The notes: generated by a model from the sequence alone, not told the origin. DNA of 64,000 nucleotides from an uncultured Clostridia bacterium (GCA_945910815.1 CAMDZD010000002.1:1-64000); one strand, 5' to 3'. Numbered from the stretch's first letter, positions 54,160 through 63,727 are shown. Numbers and translations: made by a program.

Positions 54160-55002
54160 CTATTGAACTGTTACAAATTTTATTATTTCTGCTACCTGTT
54201 GCTGAGTCAGGGATTCCACCATAAGCAGTTCATAAGGGTGACTGAAATATTGTATTGTTTCACGAAGTTCAATAATATCATCTGCAATATCTTCATCGAC
54301 ATAAGGGAGTTTCATCAAATCATCTTTTCCGGCAGTATTCAGATTTATCATAATATTTCCGGAAGTTTCCTCTGCTGTCTCCTCAATAAATTCAGTTTCG
54401 GAAAAATCCTCTGATTCTTCCTGATAATTATCGGATTCTTCCGGCTGTTCCTCATAGTATTCCTCAAATACTTCTGATGTATTATCATCATCATCAGGAA
54501 TATCATAAGTTTCATTTTCCACAAAAATAAAGTCATATATTCCTGCAAGCTTTTTTTCTCCGATTCCGCTGACGTTCAGAAGTTCTTCACGGTTATGAAA
54601 ATTCCCGTAAGTTTCTCTGTATTCTATTATTGCCGAAGCAATAGTATCGCCTATTCCATCCAGAGCCTTAAGTTCATCGATTCCGGCAGTATTTATATCT
54701 ATCGGAAAATTTACCGTTTCAGTTTCGGATTCGGATTCGGAAGAAGTTTCCGGCACTGTTACAGCAGACGTTGCCTTAACTGTTTCAGTGATTTTAATTT
54801 TTGTACTTGTATGTACTGCTTTGGTTTTCGCTGTTGAAGTTACTATTGTATTACAAGTAACATTTTCCGATGTTTCTGTACTGTTTACTATAAACACTTC
54901 AAAATCATCAGTATTCTTTTCTTTGGAAAGCACAAGCGAAAAAGATGTGAAAATCAGTATTGCCATAAGCAGGATTATAAGGCTGTAAATTTTCTGTTTC
55001 AT
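54160..55002 (-). CDS. secreted double helix-hairpin-helix (ComEA-like) protein
   Basis: 280 residues. One N-terminal membrane helix/signal anchor (IYSLIILLMAILIFTSF). A Thr/Ser/Lys-rich spacer leads to a first (HhH)2 module, INTAGIDELKALDGIGDTIA (about 118-165), then an acidic linker (EEYYEEQPEESDNYQEESED), then a second module INLNTAGKDDLMKLPYVDED. ComEA of competent bacteria has one such module and binds incoming DNA; two in one chain is uncommon. No comEC is in the window. ATG at 55002 with GGCGGTG upstream is preferred over that at 55035. Confidence 0.75.
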   Translation of the reverse strand: MKQKIYSLIILLMAILIFTSFSLVLSKEKNTDDFEVFIVNSTETSENVTCNTIVTSTAKTKAVHTSTKIKITETVKATSAVTVPETSSESESETETVNFPIDINTAGIDELKALDGIGDTIASAIIEYRETYGNFHNREELLNVSGIGEKKLAGIYDFIFVENETYDIPDDDDNTSEVFEEYYEEQPEESDNYQEESEDFSETEFIEETAEETSGNIMINLNTAGKDDLMKLPYVDEDIADDIIELRETIQYFSHPYELLMVESLTQQQVAEIIKFVTVQ

Positions 55003-55083
55003 AAAGCACCGCCCGAAATATATATAATAATTCAAGCAGTATTATATCATTTTCGACAAAATATGTCAAATTTTTCCAGAAAA

Positions 55084-55935
55084 TTATATTTTGTTGTTCC
55101 GGAAATCCTTTGGAACTATTCCGAAATATTCCTTGAAATGGCGGTTGAAATTTGAAAGGTTTCTGAATCCGCAGTTAAAAGCTATTTCAGATACGCTCCT
55201 GTCAGTGTTTCTAAGTTCCTCGCCTGCCTTTTTGAGTCTGAACTGCATTATATATTCAACGCACGGTATTCCGACATTCTTTTTAAAAAAGCTCATGAAA
55301 TAAGCCTTGCTGAAATGACACAAATCCGCAAGCTCCGAGACTTTTATATCCTCCTGATAGTTTTCCTGTATGTACTGCAAAGCAGTTTTTATCTTTTCAA
55401 GATGCCTTACAGAATCATTCTGAACCTCTATTTTACCGTATTTATACAATAAATATATAAGCTTATACAATTCGCTTTTAAGCATAAGCTCATGGAATTT
55501 TTCATTTTTGTTTCCTGTGTCAAAAATACTGACTACACATTTATATATTTCCTTATAATGCTCATCACTGTCGGTGATAAGCGGTGAAAATACTTTTGCA
55601 CCGTTAATAAGCGGTCTTATATATGATACTGATGCTTTATCATAAAACGTACTTCCGAGAAAATCCATACTTCCCACAAAAGTATATGATTCTATCATCG
55701 TATCAGTATAAACTGAATGGAGTATATTCGGAGTTATTATTATAATATCTCCCTTTTTTGCATTGATATGGCTGTCACCGACCTGATACTGTCCCCCACC
55801 CTTTGTCAGAAGATTTATTTCGATTTCGGGGTGCCAGTGAAGTGAAATATCCGGAGAATCATTCGGAATCCTGCAATGATAAAACGAAAACGGCTTAAGC
55901 TGTGTGCTGTGAATTTTATTTTCTTTCTGTGACAT
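55084..55935 (-). CDS. AraC family transcriptional regulator
   Basis: 283 residues: an N-terminal cupin-type sensor (HWHPEIEINLLTKGGGQYQV) and a C-terminal pair of helix-turn-helices (about 180-280; VSELADLCHFSKAYFMSFFK, VSEIAFNCGFRNLSNFNRHF). Divergent from the GH1 gene, which it probably activates in response to a sugar. AGGGGG precedes the ATG. Confidence 0.9.
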   Translation of the reverse strand: MSQKENKIHSTQLKPFSFYHCRIPNDSPDISLHWHPEIEINLLTKGGGQYQVGDSHINAKKGDIIIITPNILHSVYTDTMIESYTFVGSMDFLGSTFYDKASVSYIRPLINGAKVFSPLITDSDEHYKEIYKCVVSIFDTGNKNEKFHELMLKSELYKLIYLLYKYGKIEVQNDSVRHLEKIKTALQYIQENYQEDIKVSELADLCHFSKAYFMSFFKKNVGIPCVEYIMQFRLKKAGEELRNTDRSVSEIAFNCGFRNLSNFNRHFKEYFGIVPKDFRNNKI

Positions 55936-55961
55936 GATATTTTCCCCCTTATGTTATTATA

Positions 55962-56016
55962 GTACAGATTTTCAGTACAATAATAGTAGATTTTTCTGTA
56001 TTATCCGTGCTATAAT
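55962..56016 (+). promoter_or_regulatory. activator-type promoter of the GH1 operon with AraC half-sites
   Basis: A perfect -10 TATAAT (56011-56016) has a poor -35 (AGATTT, 17 nt before). Two AGATTTT elements, at 55966-55972 and 55988-55994, lie 22 nt apart, two helical turns, and the second overlaps the -35. This is the pattern of a class II AraC-dependent promoter. Confidence 0.5.
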
Positions 56017-56069
56017 ATCAATAATATCACAGAACGTGAAAAATGTCAAACCGAAAGGAGTTTTAAATT

Positions 56070-57431
56070 ATGGCTTTCAGCAAAAATTTCATATGGGGTT
56101 CCGCTACTGCCGCATATCAGGTTGAAGGTGCTTATCTCGACGACGGAAAAGGTCTCAATATCTTTGATACATTCTGCAAGATTCCCGGAAACATCATCAA
56201 CAATGACAATGGCGATGTTGCCTGCGACCATTACCACAGATTTAAAGAAGACGTTGCACTTATGAAAAAAATCGGTCTCAAGGCTTACCGCTTTTCAATA
56301 AGCTGGTCAAGAATACTTCCCGAGGGTACGGGAAAGGTAAACCCTGCCGGAATAAAATTCTACAACGAACTTATTGACGAACTGCTTAAAAATGATATTG
56401 AACCCTTTGTTACTCTCTATCACTGGGATATGCCTCTTGCTCTCGACAAGCTCGGTGGCTGGCGTAATCCTAAAATTGTACAGTGGTTCGCAAACTATGC
56501 AAAAGTTGTTGCAGAAAATTTTTCCGACCGTGTAAAAAATTTCTTTACTATCAATGAACCTCAGGTTATAGTCGGATTAGGACATCAGAATGGAATACAC
56601 GCTCCCGGACTTCGCCTTACTGCTCCGGAACTTCTCGAAATTATACACAATCTTCTTAAAGCTCATGGTGCATCAGTTATTGCTCTGCGTACATTCGGAA
56701 AACAAAAGCTCAATATCGGCTATGCTCCATGTGGCAATATGAATATCCCCGAAACTGATTCTCCGGAGGATATAGAGGCGACAAGACGTTCAATATTTGA
56801 ATTTGACGACCCCTCACAAGCTCCCCACAGCGTTTCATGGTATGATGATGCTGTACTTCTCGGACACTATCCTGAAAGAGAATTTAAAATATGCGAACCG
56901 TTTATGCCTAAAGTCACCGATTCTGATATGAAGCTTATCAGTCAGCCTCTTGACTTCCTCGGTCATAATATGTACTGGGGTATGACAGTTTCCGGAAAAT
57001 CAGGAAAAATTGAATACGTCAAGGATTTCGGCGGTTTCAGAAATGACCCATACCAGTGGCCTGTAACTCCCGACTGCCTGTACTGGGGTACAAAATTTCT
57101 CTATGAAAGATACAAGACACCTGTCATTATAACCGAAAACGGCAAATCCTGCCTTGATGTTGTATCTCCTGACGGTTCAGTTCACGATGAAGAAAGAATA
57201 AGCTATATTAAAGGCTATCTGAAAGGTCTTAAAAAATCCGCTGAAGAAGGTAACGACATAAGAGGTTATTTCCACTGGTCACTTATGGATAATTTTGAAT
57301 GGGCATACGGCTATAAGGAACGTTTCGGATTGATTTACGTTGACTATCCGACACAAAAGCGTATTCTTAAGGATTCCGCTTACTTCTACGGCGATATAAT
57401 AAAATCAAACGGAGAAATTCTCAATGACTGA
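56070..57431 (+). CDS. 6-phospho-beta-glucosidase/beta-glucosidase, GH1
   Basis: 453 residues, full length for GH1. Acid/base Glu163 in FTINEPQ, nucleophile Glu356 in ITENGKS, N-terminal FIWGSATAAYQVEGA. The sugar is imported by an ABC transporter rather than a PTS here, so an unphosphorylated beta-glucoside such as cellobiose is the likelier substrate. No signal peptide, so it acts in the cytoplasm. AAAGGAG before the ATG; the acetyltransferase gene overlaps the end by 8 nt. Confidence 0.94.
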   Translation: MAFSKNFIWGSATAAYQVEGAYLDDGKGLNIFDTFCKIPGNIINNDNGDVACDHYHRFKEDVALMKKIGLKAYRFSISWSRILPEGTGKVNPAGIKFYNELIDELLKNDIEPFVTLYHWDMPLALDKLGGWRNPKIVQWFANYAKVVAENFSDRVKNFFTINEPQVIVGLGHQNGIHAPGLRLTAPELLEIIHNLLKAHGASVIALRTFGKQKLNIGYAPCGNMNIPETDSPEDIEATRRSIFEFDDPSQAPHSVSWYDDAVLLGHYPEREFKICEPFMPKVTDSDMKLISQPLDFLGHNMYWGMTVSGKSGKIEYVKDFGGFRNDPYQWPVTPDCLYWGTKFLYERYKTPVIITENGKSCLDVVSPDGSVHDEERISYIKGYLKGLKKSAEEGNDIRGYFHWSLMDNFEWAYGYKERFGLIYVDYPTQKRILKDSAYFYGDIIKSNGEILND

Positions 57432-58029
57432 AAAGGAAAGAATGGTTAAGGGTATGCTCTATATAGCGTCAGATGAATCAATACAGAGCATATCCTCCGA
57501 AAACAAAAAACTTATTGACGCTTTCAACAATTCAAAAGGCGAGGAATGTGCAAAGCGTATGGAATATATCCGCAAGGCTTTTGCACATACCGGAAAAAAT
57601 GCCTATATTGAACCCCCTTTCTATTGCGACCACGGCTGGAATATATCTGTCGGCGACAATTTCTATGCAAATACGGGCGTTATTATTCTTGACCAATGCC
57701 CCGTAACTATCGGAAATAATGTAATGCTTGCCCCGAGAGTAAGTATTTACTGTGCCTGTCACCCCATTGATGCCTGTGTACGCAATATGCTTTATGAACT
57801 CGGAAAGCCTGTCACTATCGGCAATGATGTATGGATTGGCGGTAATACTGTAATAAACCCCGGTGTCACTATTGGAAACAATGTCGTTATCGGTTCGGGA
57901 AGTGTTGTGACTCATGATATTCCCGATAATGTCGTTGCTGTCGGAAATCCCTGCCGTGTTCTGCGTGAAATTACCGAAAAAGACCATGAATACTGGCTTG
58001 AGCGTCTGCATAAGGAACGCAGTGAATAA
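57424..58029 (+). CDS. maltose/galactoside O-acetyltransferase
   Basis: 201 residues of the left-handed beta-helix (hexapeptide) acetyltransferase family, with the LacA/Maa N-terminal domain (MTEKERMVKGMLYIASDE) and the catalytic His in CACHPID. It transfers acetyl from acetyl-CoA to sugar hydroxyls and may detoxify non-metabolised glucosides. It is translationally coupled to the GH1 gene. Confidence 0.9.
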   Translation: MTEKERMVKGMLYIASDESIQSISSENKKLIDAFNNSKGEECAKRMEYIRKAFAHTGKNAYIEPPFYCDHGWNISVGDNFYANTGVIILDQCPVTIGNNVMLAPRVSIYCACHPIDACVRNMLYELGKPVTIGNDVWIGGNTVINPGVTIGNNVVIGSGSVVTHDIPDNVVAVGNPCRVLREITEKDHEYWLERLHKERSE

Positions 58030-58036
58030 AATTAAA

Positions 58037-58067
58037 GGGCAGTCATTTGACTGCCCGATTTTTTTAT
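58037..58067. terminator. terminator between acetyltransferase and gpsA
   Basis: GGGCAGTC/GACTGCCC with a 4-nt loop, then GATTTTTTT on the plus strand; it may serve both convergent genes. Confidence 0.85.
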
Positions 58068-58070
58068 ATG

Positions 58071-59081
58071 TTATACATTCGGATTGAAAAGCGATTCGCC
58101 CTCATGTTTTTTAGGTCTTGACATAAGAATACCGAGTGATTTTCTTACATCTCCTCCGCAGAAAAGAACATTATAAAGCTGTTCGGTGATAGGCATTTCA
58201 ACACCGATTTTTTTAGCGAGTTCATACGCATTTTTACAGCAATAGTAACCCTCAACCGTTCCGACCTTTTCAACAGCCTCATCGGGACTTAATCCCTGAC
58301 CTATAAGTATTCCTGCACGTCTGTTCCGGCTGTGCATACTGGTGCATGTAACTATCAAATCACCTATACCGGTCAGTCCGCTGAATGTTTCAATCTGACC
58401 GCCCATAGCTTTTCCGAGACGTGCTATTTCATGTATGCCCCTTGTCATAAGAGCTGCTTTGGTATTGTCACCGTAGCCCAGACCGTCACATATTCCGGCA
58501 CAGAGTGCTATTATATTTTTCAAAGCTCCGCCGAGTTCACAGCCTATGACATCATTATTGATATAAATTCTGAATACGCTGTTTGAAAGCGTTTCCTGAA
58601 CGTATTCGGCATATTCTATATTTTCCGATGCTGATACGACTGTTGTCGGAATTGCTCTTGCAACTTCCTCAGCGTGCGAAGGCCCTGAAAGAATTACAAT
58701 TCTGTCAGAATTGAGTTCCTCTTTGAGAACATCGCTAAGGAGTTTCAAAGAACCCTCCTCAATGCCCTTTCCTGTATTGACAATAATCATGTGATTATCA
58801 ATATAGTTCTTAGCTTCACGTGCAACACTTCTTACAAAGCTGGAGGGTATTCCGAAAATAAGCATATCACAACCCGATACACATGAAATATCGCTTGAAA
58901 GTTTTATTCTTTCCGAAATCGGAACTCCCGGAAGTTTCTGAACATGTTCACCCTTGGCACGTATGCTGTCAATTTCGCTCTGGAATTTTGACCATACTGT
59001 AACATCGTGTCCGAACTTGTCAGCCATTACCGCAAGACTCAGCCCGAATCCTCCTGAACCTAAAATAGTTATTTTTGCCAT
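58071..59081 (-). CDS. gpsA: glycerol-3-phosphate dehydrogenase [NAD(P)+]
   Basis: 336 residues. Nucleotide-binding ILGSGGFGLSLAV near the start, catalytic Lys in GGALKNIIALCAGICDGLG, and GLTGIGDLIVTCTS. It makes sn-glycerol 3-phosphate from DHAP for phospholipid synthesis, feeding PlsY, whose gene is next upstream in the operon. GAGGTGG before the ATG. Confidence 0.96.
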   Translation of the reverse strand: MAKITILGSGGFGLSLAVMADKFGHDVTVWSKFQSEIDSIRAKGEHVQKLPGVPISERIKLSSDISCVSGCDMLIFGIPSSFVRSVAREAKNYIDNHMIIVNTGKGIEEGSLKLLSDVLKEELNSDRIVILSGPSHAEEVARAIPTTVVSASENIEYAEYVQETLSNSVFRIYINNDVIGCELGGALKNIIALCAGICDGLGYGDNTKAALMTRGIHEIARLGKAMGGQIETFSGLTGIGDLIVTCTSMHSRNRRAGILIGQGLSPDEAVEKVGTVEGYYCCKNAYELAKKIGVEMPITEQLYNVLFCGGDVRKSLGILMSRPKKHEGESLFNPNV

Positions 59082-59093
59082 TCTGATTCCACC

Positions 59094-59759
59094 TCACTTT
59101 TTTGAACCTAATGAAAATTTATTTTCAACACCGTTTCTAAGGCGTTCTATATTAGATTTATGCATGTATATTACTACTGATGACATCAGTAGCGAAAGAA
59201 CTGCATACAAAACTGCAATTTTCATATCAGTATTATGTATGAAATAATGCACAAGGAACGTTGCAAAGGGTGCAAATCCTGCTGATATTATTGATGCAAG
59301 CGATACATATTTTGATATTGAGAGAACTATTATAAATATCAGAATAAGCACCGCAAAAGTGGGAGGGTCTGTTGCAAGAAATATTGATACTCCCACAAGC
59401 ACACCCTTTCCGCCCTTGAATCCGTAATATATGGGAAAAATATGTCCGAGTATCGCAAAGAATCCGGCTATATATCCTATATAGTGAGTATCTCCGCCGT
59501 TGATTCCTGCGTCCATAAGGGAGCATATCCAGCGTGACAGTATAACGGAAACTACTCCCTTTGACAAATCGCCTATAAGTGTCAGAACTGCACAGCCTTT
59601 TCCGAAACAGCGGAGAGTATTTGTCAGACCTGCATTTTTACTTCCGAAATTTCTTATATCCTCGCCTTTCAGAAGTCTTACGGTTATTATTGCAAAGTTA
59701 CAGCTACCGAGAAGATAGCTTATAATTCCCGCAATAAGACATGACAGAAATATCATCAT
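59094..59759 (-). CDS. plsY: acyl-phosphate:glycerol-3-phosphate acyltransferase
   Basis: 221 residues with about five helices and the three PlsY motifs: YLLGSCNFA, GSKNAGLTNTLRCFGK, and FKGGKGV. It transfers an acyl group from acyl phosphate to glycerol 3-phosphate, the first step of phospholipid synthesis. Its start overlaps the der stop (ATGA), so the two are coupled. Confidence 0.95.
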   Translation of the reverse strand: MMIFLSCLIAGIISYLLGSCNFAIITVRLLKGEDIRNFGSKNAGLTNTLRCFGKGCAVLTLIGDLSKGVVSVILSRWICSLMDAGINGGDTHYIGYIAGFFAILGHIFPIYYGFKGGKGVLVGVSIFLATDPPTFAVLILIFIIVLSISKYVSLASIISAGFAPFATFLVHYFIHNTDMKIAVLYAVLSLLMSSVVIYMHKSNIERLRNGVENKFSLGSKK

Positions 59760-61084
59760 TTGTCATTTCCTCCACGCTCACGGACAATAAATCTTACAGG
59801 AGTTCCCTCAAGTCCGAATGTCTCACGTATCTGATTTTCAAGATACCTCTGATATGAGAAATGAAACAAATCGGCACGGTTCACAAATGTTACGAACGTA
59901 GGAGGCTTTGTTGACGGCTGTGTCATATAGTAGATTTTAAGCCTTCTGCCCTTGTCGGAGGGGGGCTGTACACGTGTTGTCGCATACGCAAGCACATCGT
60001 TAAGCATACCTGTTGAAATTCTCATTGAATTCTGGTCGAATGTATATTTTATAAGTTCAAAAAGCTTTTCAACACGTTGTCCCGTCTTTGCAGATATGAA
60101 TACAAACGGAACATATGACATAAAGCTGAAATCATTTTCAAGCTTTGTGCGGTATTCCTGCATAGTCTTGTCAGTTTTTTCGACAGCGTCCCACTTATTG
60201 ACGGCTACTACACAAGCTTTTCCCTGTTCGTGAGCATATCCCGCAACTTTTGAATCCTGTTCTGTGAATCCTGTTTCGGCATCTATAACTATAACGCATA
60301 CGTCTGCACGGTCTACTGACATATAGGCTCTCAAAACGCTGTAATGCTCTATTTTTTCATTGACTTTCGATTTTTTTCTTATTCCGGCTGTATCTATAAA
60401 TACGAATTTTCCGTGTTCGTTTTCAATAACGGTGTCAGTTGCATCACGGGTAGTACCAGCTATATTTGATACTATAACACGTTCCTCGCCTGCAATTCTG
60501 TTGATAAGTGAAGATTTTCCGACATTCGGCTTTCCGATAACGGCTACTTTTATATATTCCTCATCGTAATCCTCGGTATTTTCATCGGGAAAATACTTGA
60601 AAACTTCGTCAAGCAAATCGCCTGTACCGTGACCGTGTGCTGATGAAATCGGAAAAGGTTCACCGAGTCCGAGATTGTAAAATTCATAAAGTTCAAGGGG
60701 AGGCTCTCCGAGCGAGTCGCATTTGTTTACTGCAAGTACAACAGGCTTTCCGCTTTTCAGAAGCATATTTGCAACATTATGGTCATCGGCAGTAACACCG
60801 CATTTTATATCCGTTACGAAAACTATAACATCAGCCTTTTCTATTGCAATTTCTGCCTGTCGTCTCATCTGTGAAAGTATAACGTCATTGCTCTGGGGTT
60901 CGATACCGCCTGTATCGACTATCATAAATTCACGGTTTCTCCATTCGCATTTGGAATATATTCGGTCACGGGTAACTCCGGGGGTATCTTCTACTATTGA
61001 GAGCCTCTGACCGATTAATTTGTTAAAAAGTGTAGATTTTCCTACATTTGGTCTCCCTACAACTGCTACTACCGGTAACGGCAT
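59756..61084 (-). CDS. der: ribosome biogenesis GTPase Der
   Basis: 442 residues with two tandem GTPase domains: GRPNVGKSTLFNKL and GKPNVGKSSLINRI, each with DTPG/DTAG (DTGGIE, DTAGIRKKSK) and NKCD/NKWD, plus a C-terminal KH-like domain. It helps assemble the 50S subunit. I prefer ATG at 61084; the ATG at 61093 sits directly on the AAGGAG site. Confidence 0.96.
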   Translation of the reverse strand: MPLPVVAVVGRPNVGKSTLFNKLIGQRLSIVEDTPGVTRDRIYSKCEWRNREFMIVDTGGIEPQSNDVILSQMRRQAEIAIEKADVIVFVTDIKCGVTADDHNVANMLLKSGKPVVLAVNKCDSLGEPPLELYEFYNLGLGEPFPISSAHGHGTGDLLDEVFKYFPDENTEDYDEEYIKVAVIGKPNVGKSSLINRIAGEERVIVSNIAGTTRDATDTVIENEHGKFVFIDTAGIRKKSKVNEKIEHYSVLRAYMSVDRADVCVIVIDAETGFTEQDSKVAGYAHEQGKACVVAVNKWDAVEKTDKTMQEYRTKLENDFSFMSYVPFVFISAKTGQRVEKLFELIKYTFDQNSMRISTGMLNDVLAYATTRVQPPSDKGRRLKIYYMTQPSTKPPTFVTFVNRADLFHFSYQRYLENQIRETFGLEGTPVRFIVRERGGNDK

Positions 61085-61104
61085 AATTATCATTCTCCTT
61101 TCTT

Positions 61105-62409
61105 TTATAACGAAATTCCGAGAATTGCATCAAGAAGTGCAAATCCGTCATTTTCAACGGGTATGATTTTTACATTGAGCCTGTTTTCAACGTCACTTAC
61201 AGTCAGGTCATCTAAAAATACGTCAGTATCACGCCTCAGCATAGACGAAGATATAAGAAGTTCAGTTCCGAGGTTTTTATTTTCAAGCTGTTTCAGAATA
61301 TCGGTTGCAGTAATCAGTCCCGATACCGTAATAGTTTCCCCGAAAAAGTCGTTGCGTATGCTGTATAATTCGCATTTCAGACCGGAATATTTTTTCTCCG
61401 CAAGTCCGGCAAGCTTTTTAATGGTATTATATGCGGAATATCCCGTTGCTATTGAAATTTTACGATTTTGATTGTCATAATCCGAACATTCAAGAGCCTG
61501 CATAAATTCATCTTCCAGCGAACGCAACATTCCGACACCGTTTTCATACTGTGCGAAATCCTCATAGTAATCAGAACCGGGAATTTTACGTTCTGCAATA
61601 AGGAAAAACTCATCAGACGGAAATACAAGCCTTGTACCGTAATTTTCAAGGAATTTATTCTGAAATTCCGAAATAATGTCAAGAGCTTCTCCGGCACTGT
61701 CTTTATCAAAGCATTTAAGCGGATAGAGTCCCTCTCTGAATTTTGAAAGTCCTACCGGAACTACTGCAATACTTGAAATATTCGGCATAAGTTCTCCCAA
61801 ATCCGAAAGAGTTCTTTTAAGTTCCTCACCGTCATTGAGTTCAGGGCAGAGAACTATCTGACAGTTAAGCTTTATTCCGCTGTCAGTCATCTGCTTAAGA
61901 TATTTCAGTTTTTCGCCTGCAAAACGGTTATTCATCATTTTACAGCGGAGTTCCGGATTTGTCGTATGAACTGAAACATTTATATTCAGTTTCATACTGA
62001 TGATTCTGTCAATATCGGGCTGTTCGAGATTAGTCAGTGTAACATAATTTCCTTGCAAAAATGAGAGTCTTGCGTCGTCGTCCTTGAAATACAGAGTTTC
62101 ACGCATACCCTTAGGCATCTGGTCTATAAAGCAGAAAACACACTTATTACGGCAGGTACGCTTTTTATCCATAAGAAAGCTTCCCGATTCAATACCCAAG
62201 TCATCGTATTCGCTTTTTTCGAGATTAACAGTAAATTCCTTTCCGTCACGGCTGACCGTCAGGCTGATTTGATTGTCAGCGGAATAATACATATAATCAA
62301 GAACATCATTTATTTTATGACCGTTTATGCTTATGAGAAAGTCACCTATACTGATTTTCTGTGTTCTGTATGCCGGAGAATTTTCAATAATACCTGTAAT
62401 TTTTATCAT
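61105..62409 (-). CDS. DUF512 (TIGR03279) putative Fe-S/radical SAM protein with PDZ domain
   Basis: 434 residues. A PDZ-like N-terminus (about 1-60, ENSPAYRTQKISIGDFLISI) is followed by CRNKCVFCFIDQMPKGM, a CX3CX2C cluster motif, and the DUF512 C-terminus (RKIPGSDYYEDFAQYENGVG). The family is conserved beside der in Clostridia and its function is unknown. AAGGTGAG precedes the ATG. Confidence 0.9.
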   Translation of the reverse strand: MIKITGIIENSPAYRTQKISIGDFLISINGHKINDVLDYMYYSADNQISLTVSRDGKEFTVNLEKSEYDDLGIESGSFLMDKKRTCRNKCVFCFIDQMPKGMRETLYFKDDDARLSFLQGNYVTLTNLEQPDIDRIISMKLNINVSVHTTNPELRCKMMNNRFAGEKLKYLKQMTDSGIKLNCQIVLCPELNDGEELKRTLSDLGELMPNISSIAVVPVGLSKFREGLYPLKCFDKDSAGEALDIISEFQNKFLENYGTRLVFPSDEFFLIAERKIPGSDYYEDFAQYENGVGMLRSLEDEFMQALECSDYDNQNRKISIATGYSAYNTIKKLAGLAEKKYSGLKCELYSIRNDFFGETITVSGLITATDILKQLENKNLGTELLISSSMLRRDTDVFLDDLTVSDVENRLNVKIIPVENDGFALLDAILGISL

Positions 62410-62458
62410 CAGACAAGCTCACCTTTTAAAAAAATTTTTCCGGACGGTAAGTCCATAA

Positions 62459-62490
62459 CAAAAAAGAGAGAAAGATTTCTCCTCCTCTCC
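62459..62490 (-). terminator. terminator after rpmF
   Basis: On the minus strand GGAGAAA-TC-TTTCTC-type stem followed by TTTTTT. A second small hairpin (GGAC/GTCC) lies just after. Confidence 0.55.
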
Positions 62491-62518
62491 TCCTGACATA
62501 TAAGGAAAAACTGCTGAA

Positions 62519-62704
62519 TTATTCAGCGTCCATTTTAAGAACCTCAACGCCCTTATAGAAACCGCAGTTCTTGCAAACCTTATGCGGAGCTTTTATAGCA
62601 CCACAGTGGTCGCACTTGCTCATAGCAGGCATATCGAGCTTCCATACACTTGAACGTCTTTTGTCACGTCTTGCCTTAGAAGTTTTTCTCTTTGGTACAG
62701 CCAT
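62519..62704 (-). CDS. rpmF: 50S ribosomal protein L32
   Basis: 61 residues, MAVPKRKTSKARRDKRRSSV at the start and a zinc ribbon CDHCGAIKAPHKVCKNC. ATG at 62704 with AAGGAGGTG upstream; an in-frame ATG 21 nt earlier has no site. It sits with yceD as in many bacteria. Confidence 0.96.
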   Translation of the reverse strand: MAVPKRKTSKARRDKRRSSVWKLDMPAMSKCDHCGAIKAPHKVCKNCGFYKGVEVLKMDAE

Positions 62705-62752
62705 TACCGGCACCTCCTTATTCAAAGCATTATTTTATATAAATAATGCAGA

Positions 62753-63202
62753 TTATTTCAGACAATTGCATTCAGATTCGTTAAGGTCACACCCGCACAC
62801 CATACAAAGACCTTTGCAGTCATCTTTACAGATGAATTTTGTGGGCAGTTCCAGAAACAAATCCATAATTGCAATATCGTTTAAATCAATGCTCTCTTTT
62901 TCTGCTACAATATAATCATCATTGCCGTCATTATCGAGAGATGAAACGACAGTATGGCAGAAATCATAACTGAAATTTCTGTCAAGCTCTTTAAGACAGC
63001 GGTCACAGGTTATATGCAGGGTAAAGTCTGCTGAAAACTTAACAGTGACGATACCGGCTTTGTTGAAGATGACACCTTTTATATGCACAGGCGATGCAAA
63101 TGAAAGCCCGTTCACAGCGGAAAGCTCGTCCTCCATAATATTGTAGTCAATATTTTTACGTTCACCGGTAATATTAAAAAGCTGTTTTAAATTAATAATC
63201 AT
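62753..63202 (-). CDS. YceD/DUF177 family protein
   Basis: 149 residues. Conserved CDRCLKELDRNF (about 60-71) and a C-terminal CKGLCMVCGCDLNESEC, the DUF177 pattern. The family is linked to 23S rRNA/large-subunit accumulation and almost always lies before rpmF. ATG at 63202 has AGAGG upstream; the one at 63223 does not. Confidence 0.88.
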   Translation of the reverse strand: MIINLKQLFNITGERKNIDYNIMEDELSAVNGLSFASPVHIKGVIFNKAGIVTVKFSADFTLHITCDRCLKELDRNFSYDFCHTVVSSLDNDGNDDYIVAEKESIDLNDIAIMDLFLELPTKFICKDDCKGLCMVCGCDLNESECNCLK

Positions 63203-63233
63203 AGCACTGAACCTCTTAAGCATTACAAATTAT

Positions 63234-63262
63234 ATTATACACTAACAGAAACAATCTGTCAA
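63234..63262 (-). promoter_or_regulatory. sigma-A promoter of yceD-rpmF
   Basis: Minus strand TTGACA-N17-TATAAT, perfect consensus. Confidence 0.85.
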
Positions 63263-63269
63263 TAGGATT

Positions 63270-63306
63270 TTAAAAAATTTTTTGGCGGAGAATAAATTTC
63301 TCCGCC
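63270..63306 (-). terminator. terminator after the P-loop gene
   Basis: GGCGGAG/CTCCGCC hairpin with a 9-nt A/T-rich loop, and a T run (AAAAAATTTTTT) after it on the minus strand. Confidence 0.75.
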
Positions 63307-63319
63307 TGTGGGGAAAAAC

Positions 63320-63727
63320 TTACTTTATGAACTTTGTAACGCTTTCAGGGAGTTCGGAATTGTCAGCAGAAATTGTAAATACAACGTCTGTATCCTCTCC
63401 GGTGAGCTTGTCAAGCTTGCTGAGGAGTTCACCGAGCATATTGAAGTCGTAGCCACAGATTTTAAGAACGCCGTCAATGAAGATTTCCTTTATATCGTAG
63501 TTGCCTGCAAGCATACCTGCAACAAATCCGTAAAGGCTGTCGAAGCTGTTTACATTGAACTGTTCAACACTGCACCATCTGACCTTATAGCTGATTTCAC
63601 GTCTGAGAGTTTCGCCTTTTTCGATACAAACGAGACAGCCGTTAGTTGACTTTACAGCATCGTTAATCATATTGATAAGGATTTTTGTCTTGCCGGTACC
63701 TTTTTTTCCGGTAATAAGTTTAATCAT
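63320..63727 (-). CDS. small P-loop ATPase-like protein of unknown function
   Basis: 135 residues. Walker A GKKGTGKTK (about 7-15) and a hydrophobic strand KEIFIDGV that may be Walker B. The short length suggests a minimal nucleotide-binding fold without the downstream motifs of known ATPases. AAAGGAG precedes the ATG. It is probably cotranscribed with pgi upstream (44 nt gap). No family I can name firmly. Confidence 0.7.
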   Translation of the reverse strand: MIKLITGKKGTGKTKILINMINDAVKSTNGCLVCIEKGETLRREISYKVRWCSVEQFNVNSFDSLYGFVAGMLAGNYDIKEIFIDGVLKICGYDFNMLGELLSKLDKLTGEDTDVVFTISADNSELPESVTKFIK

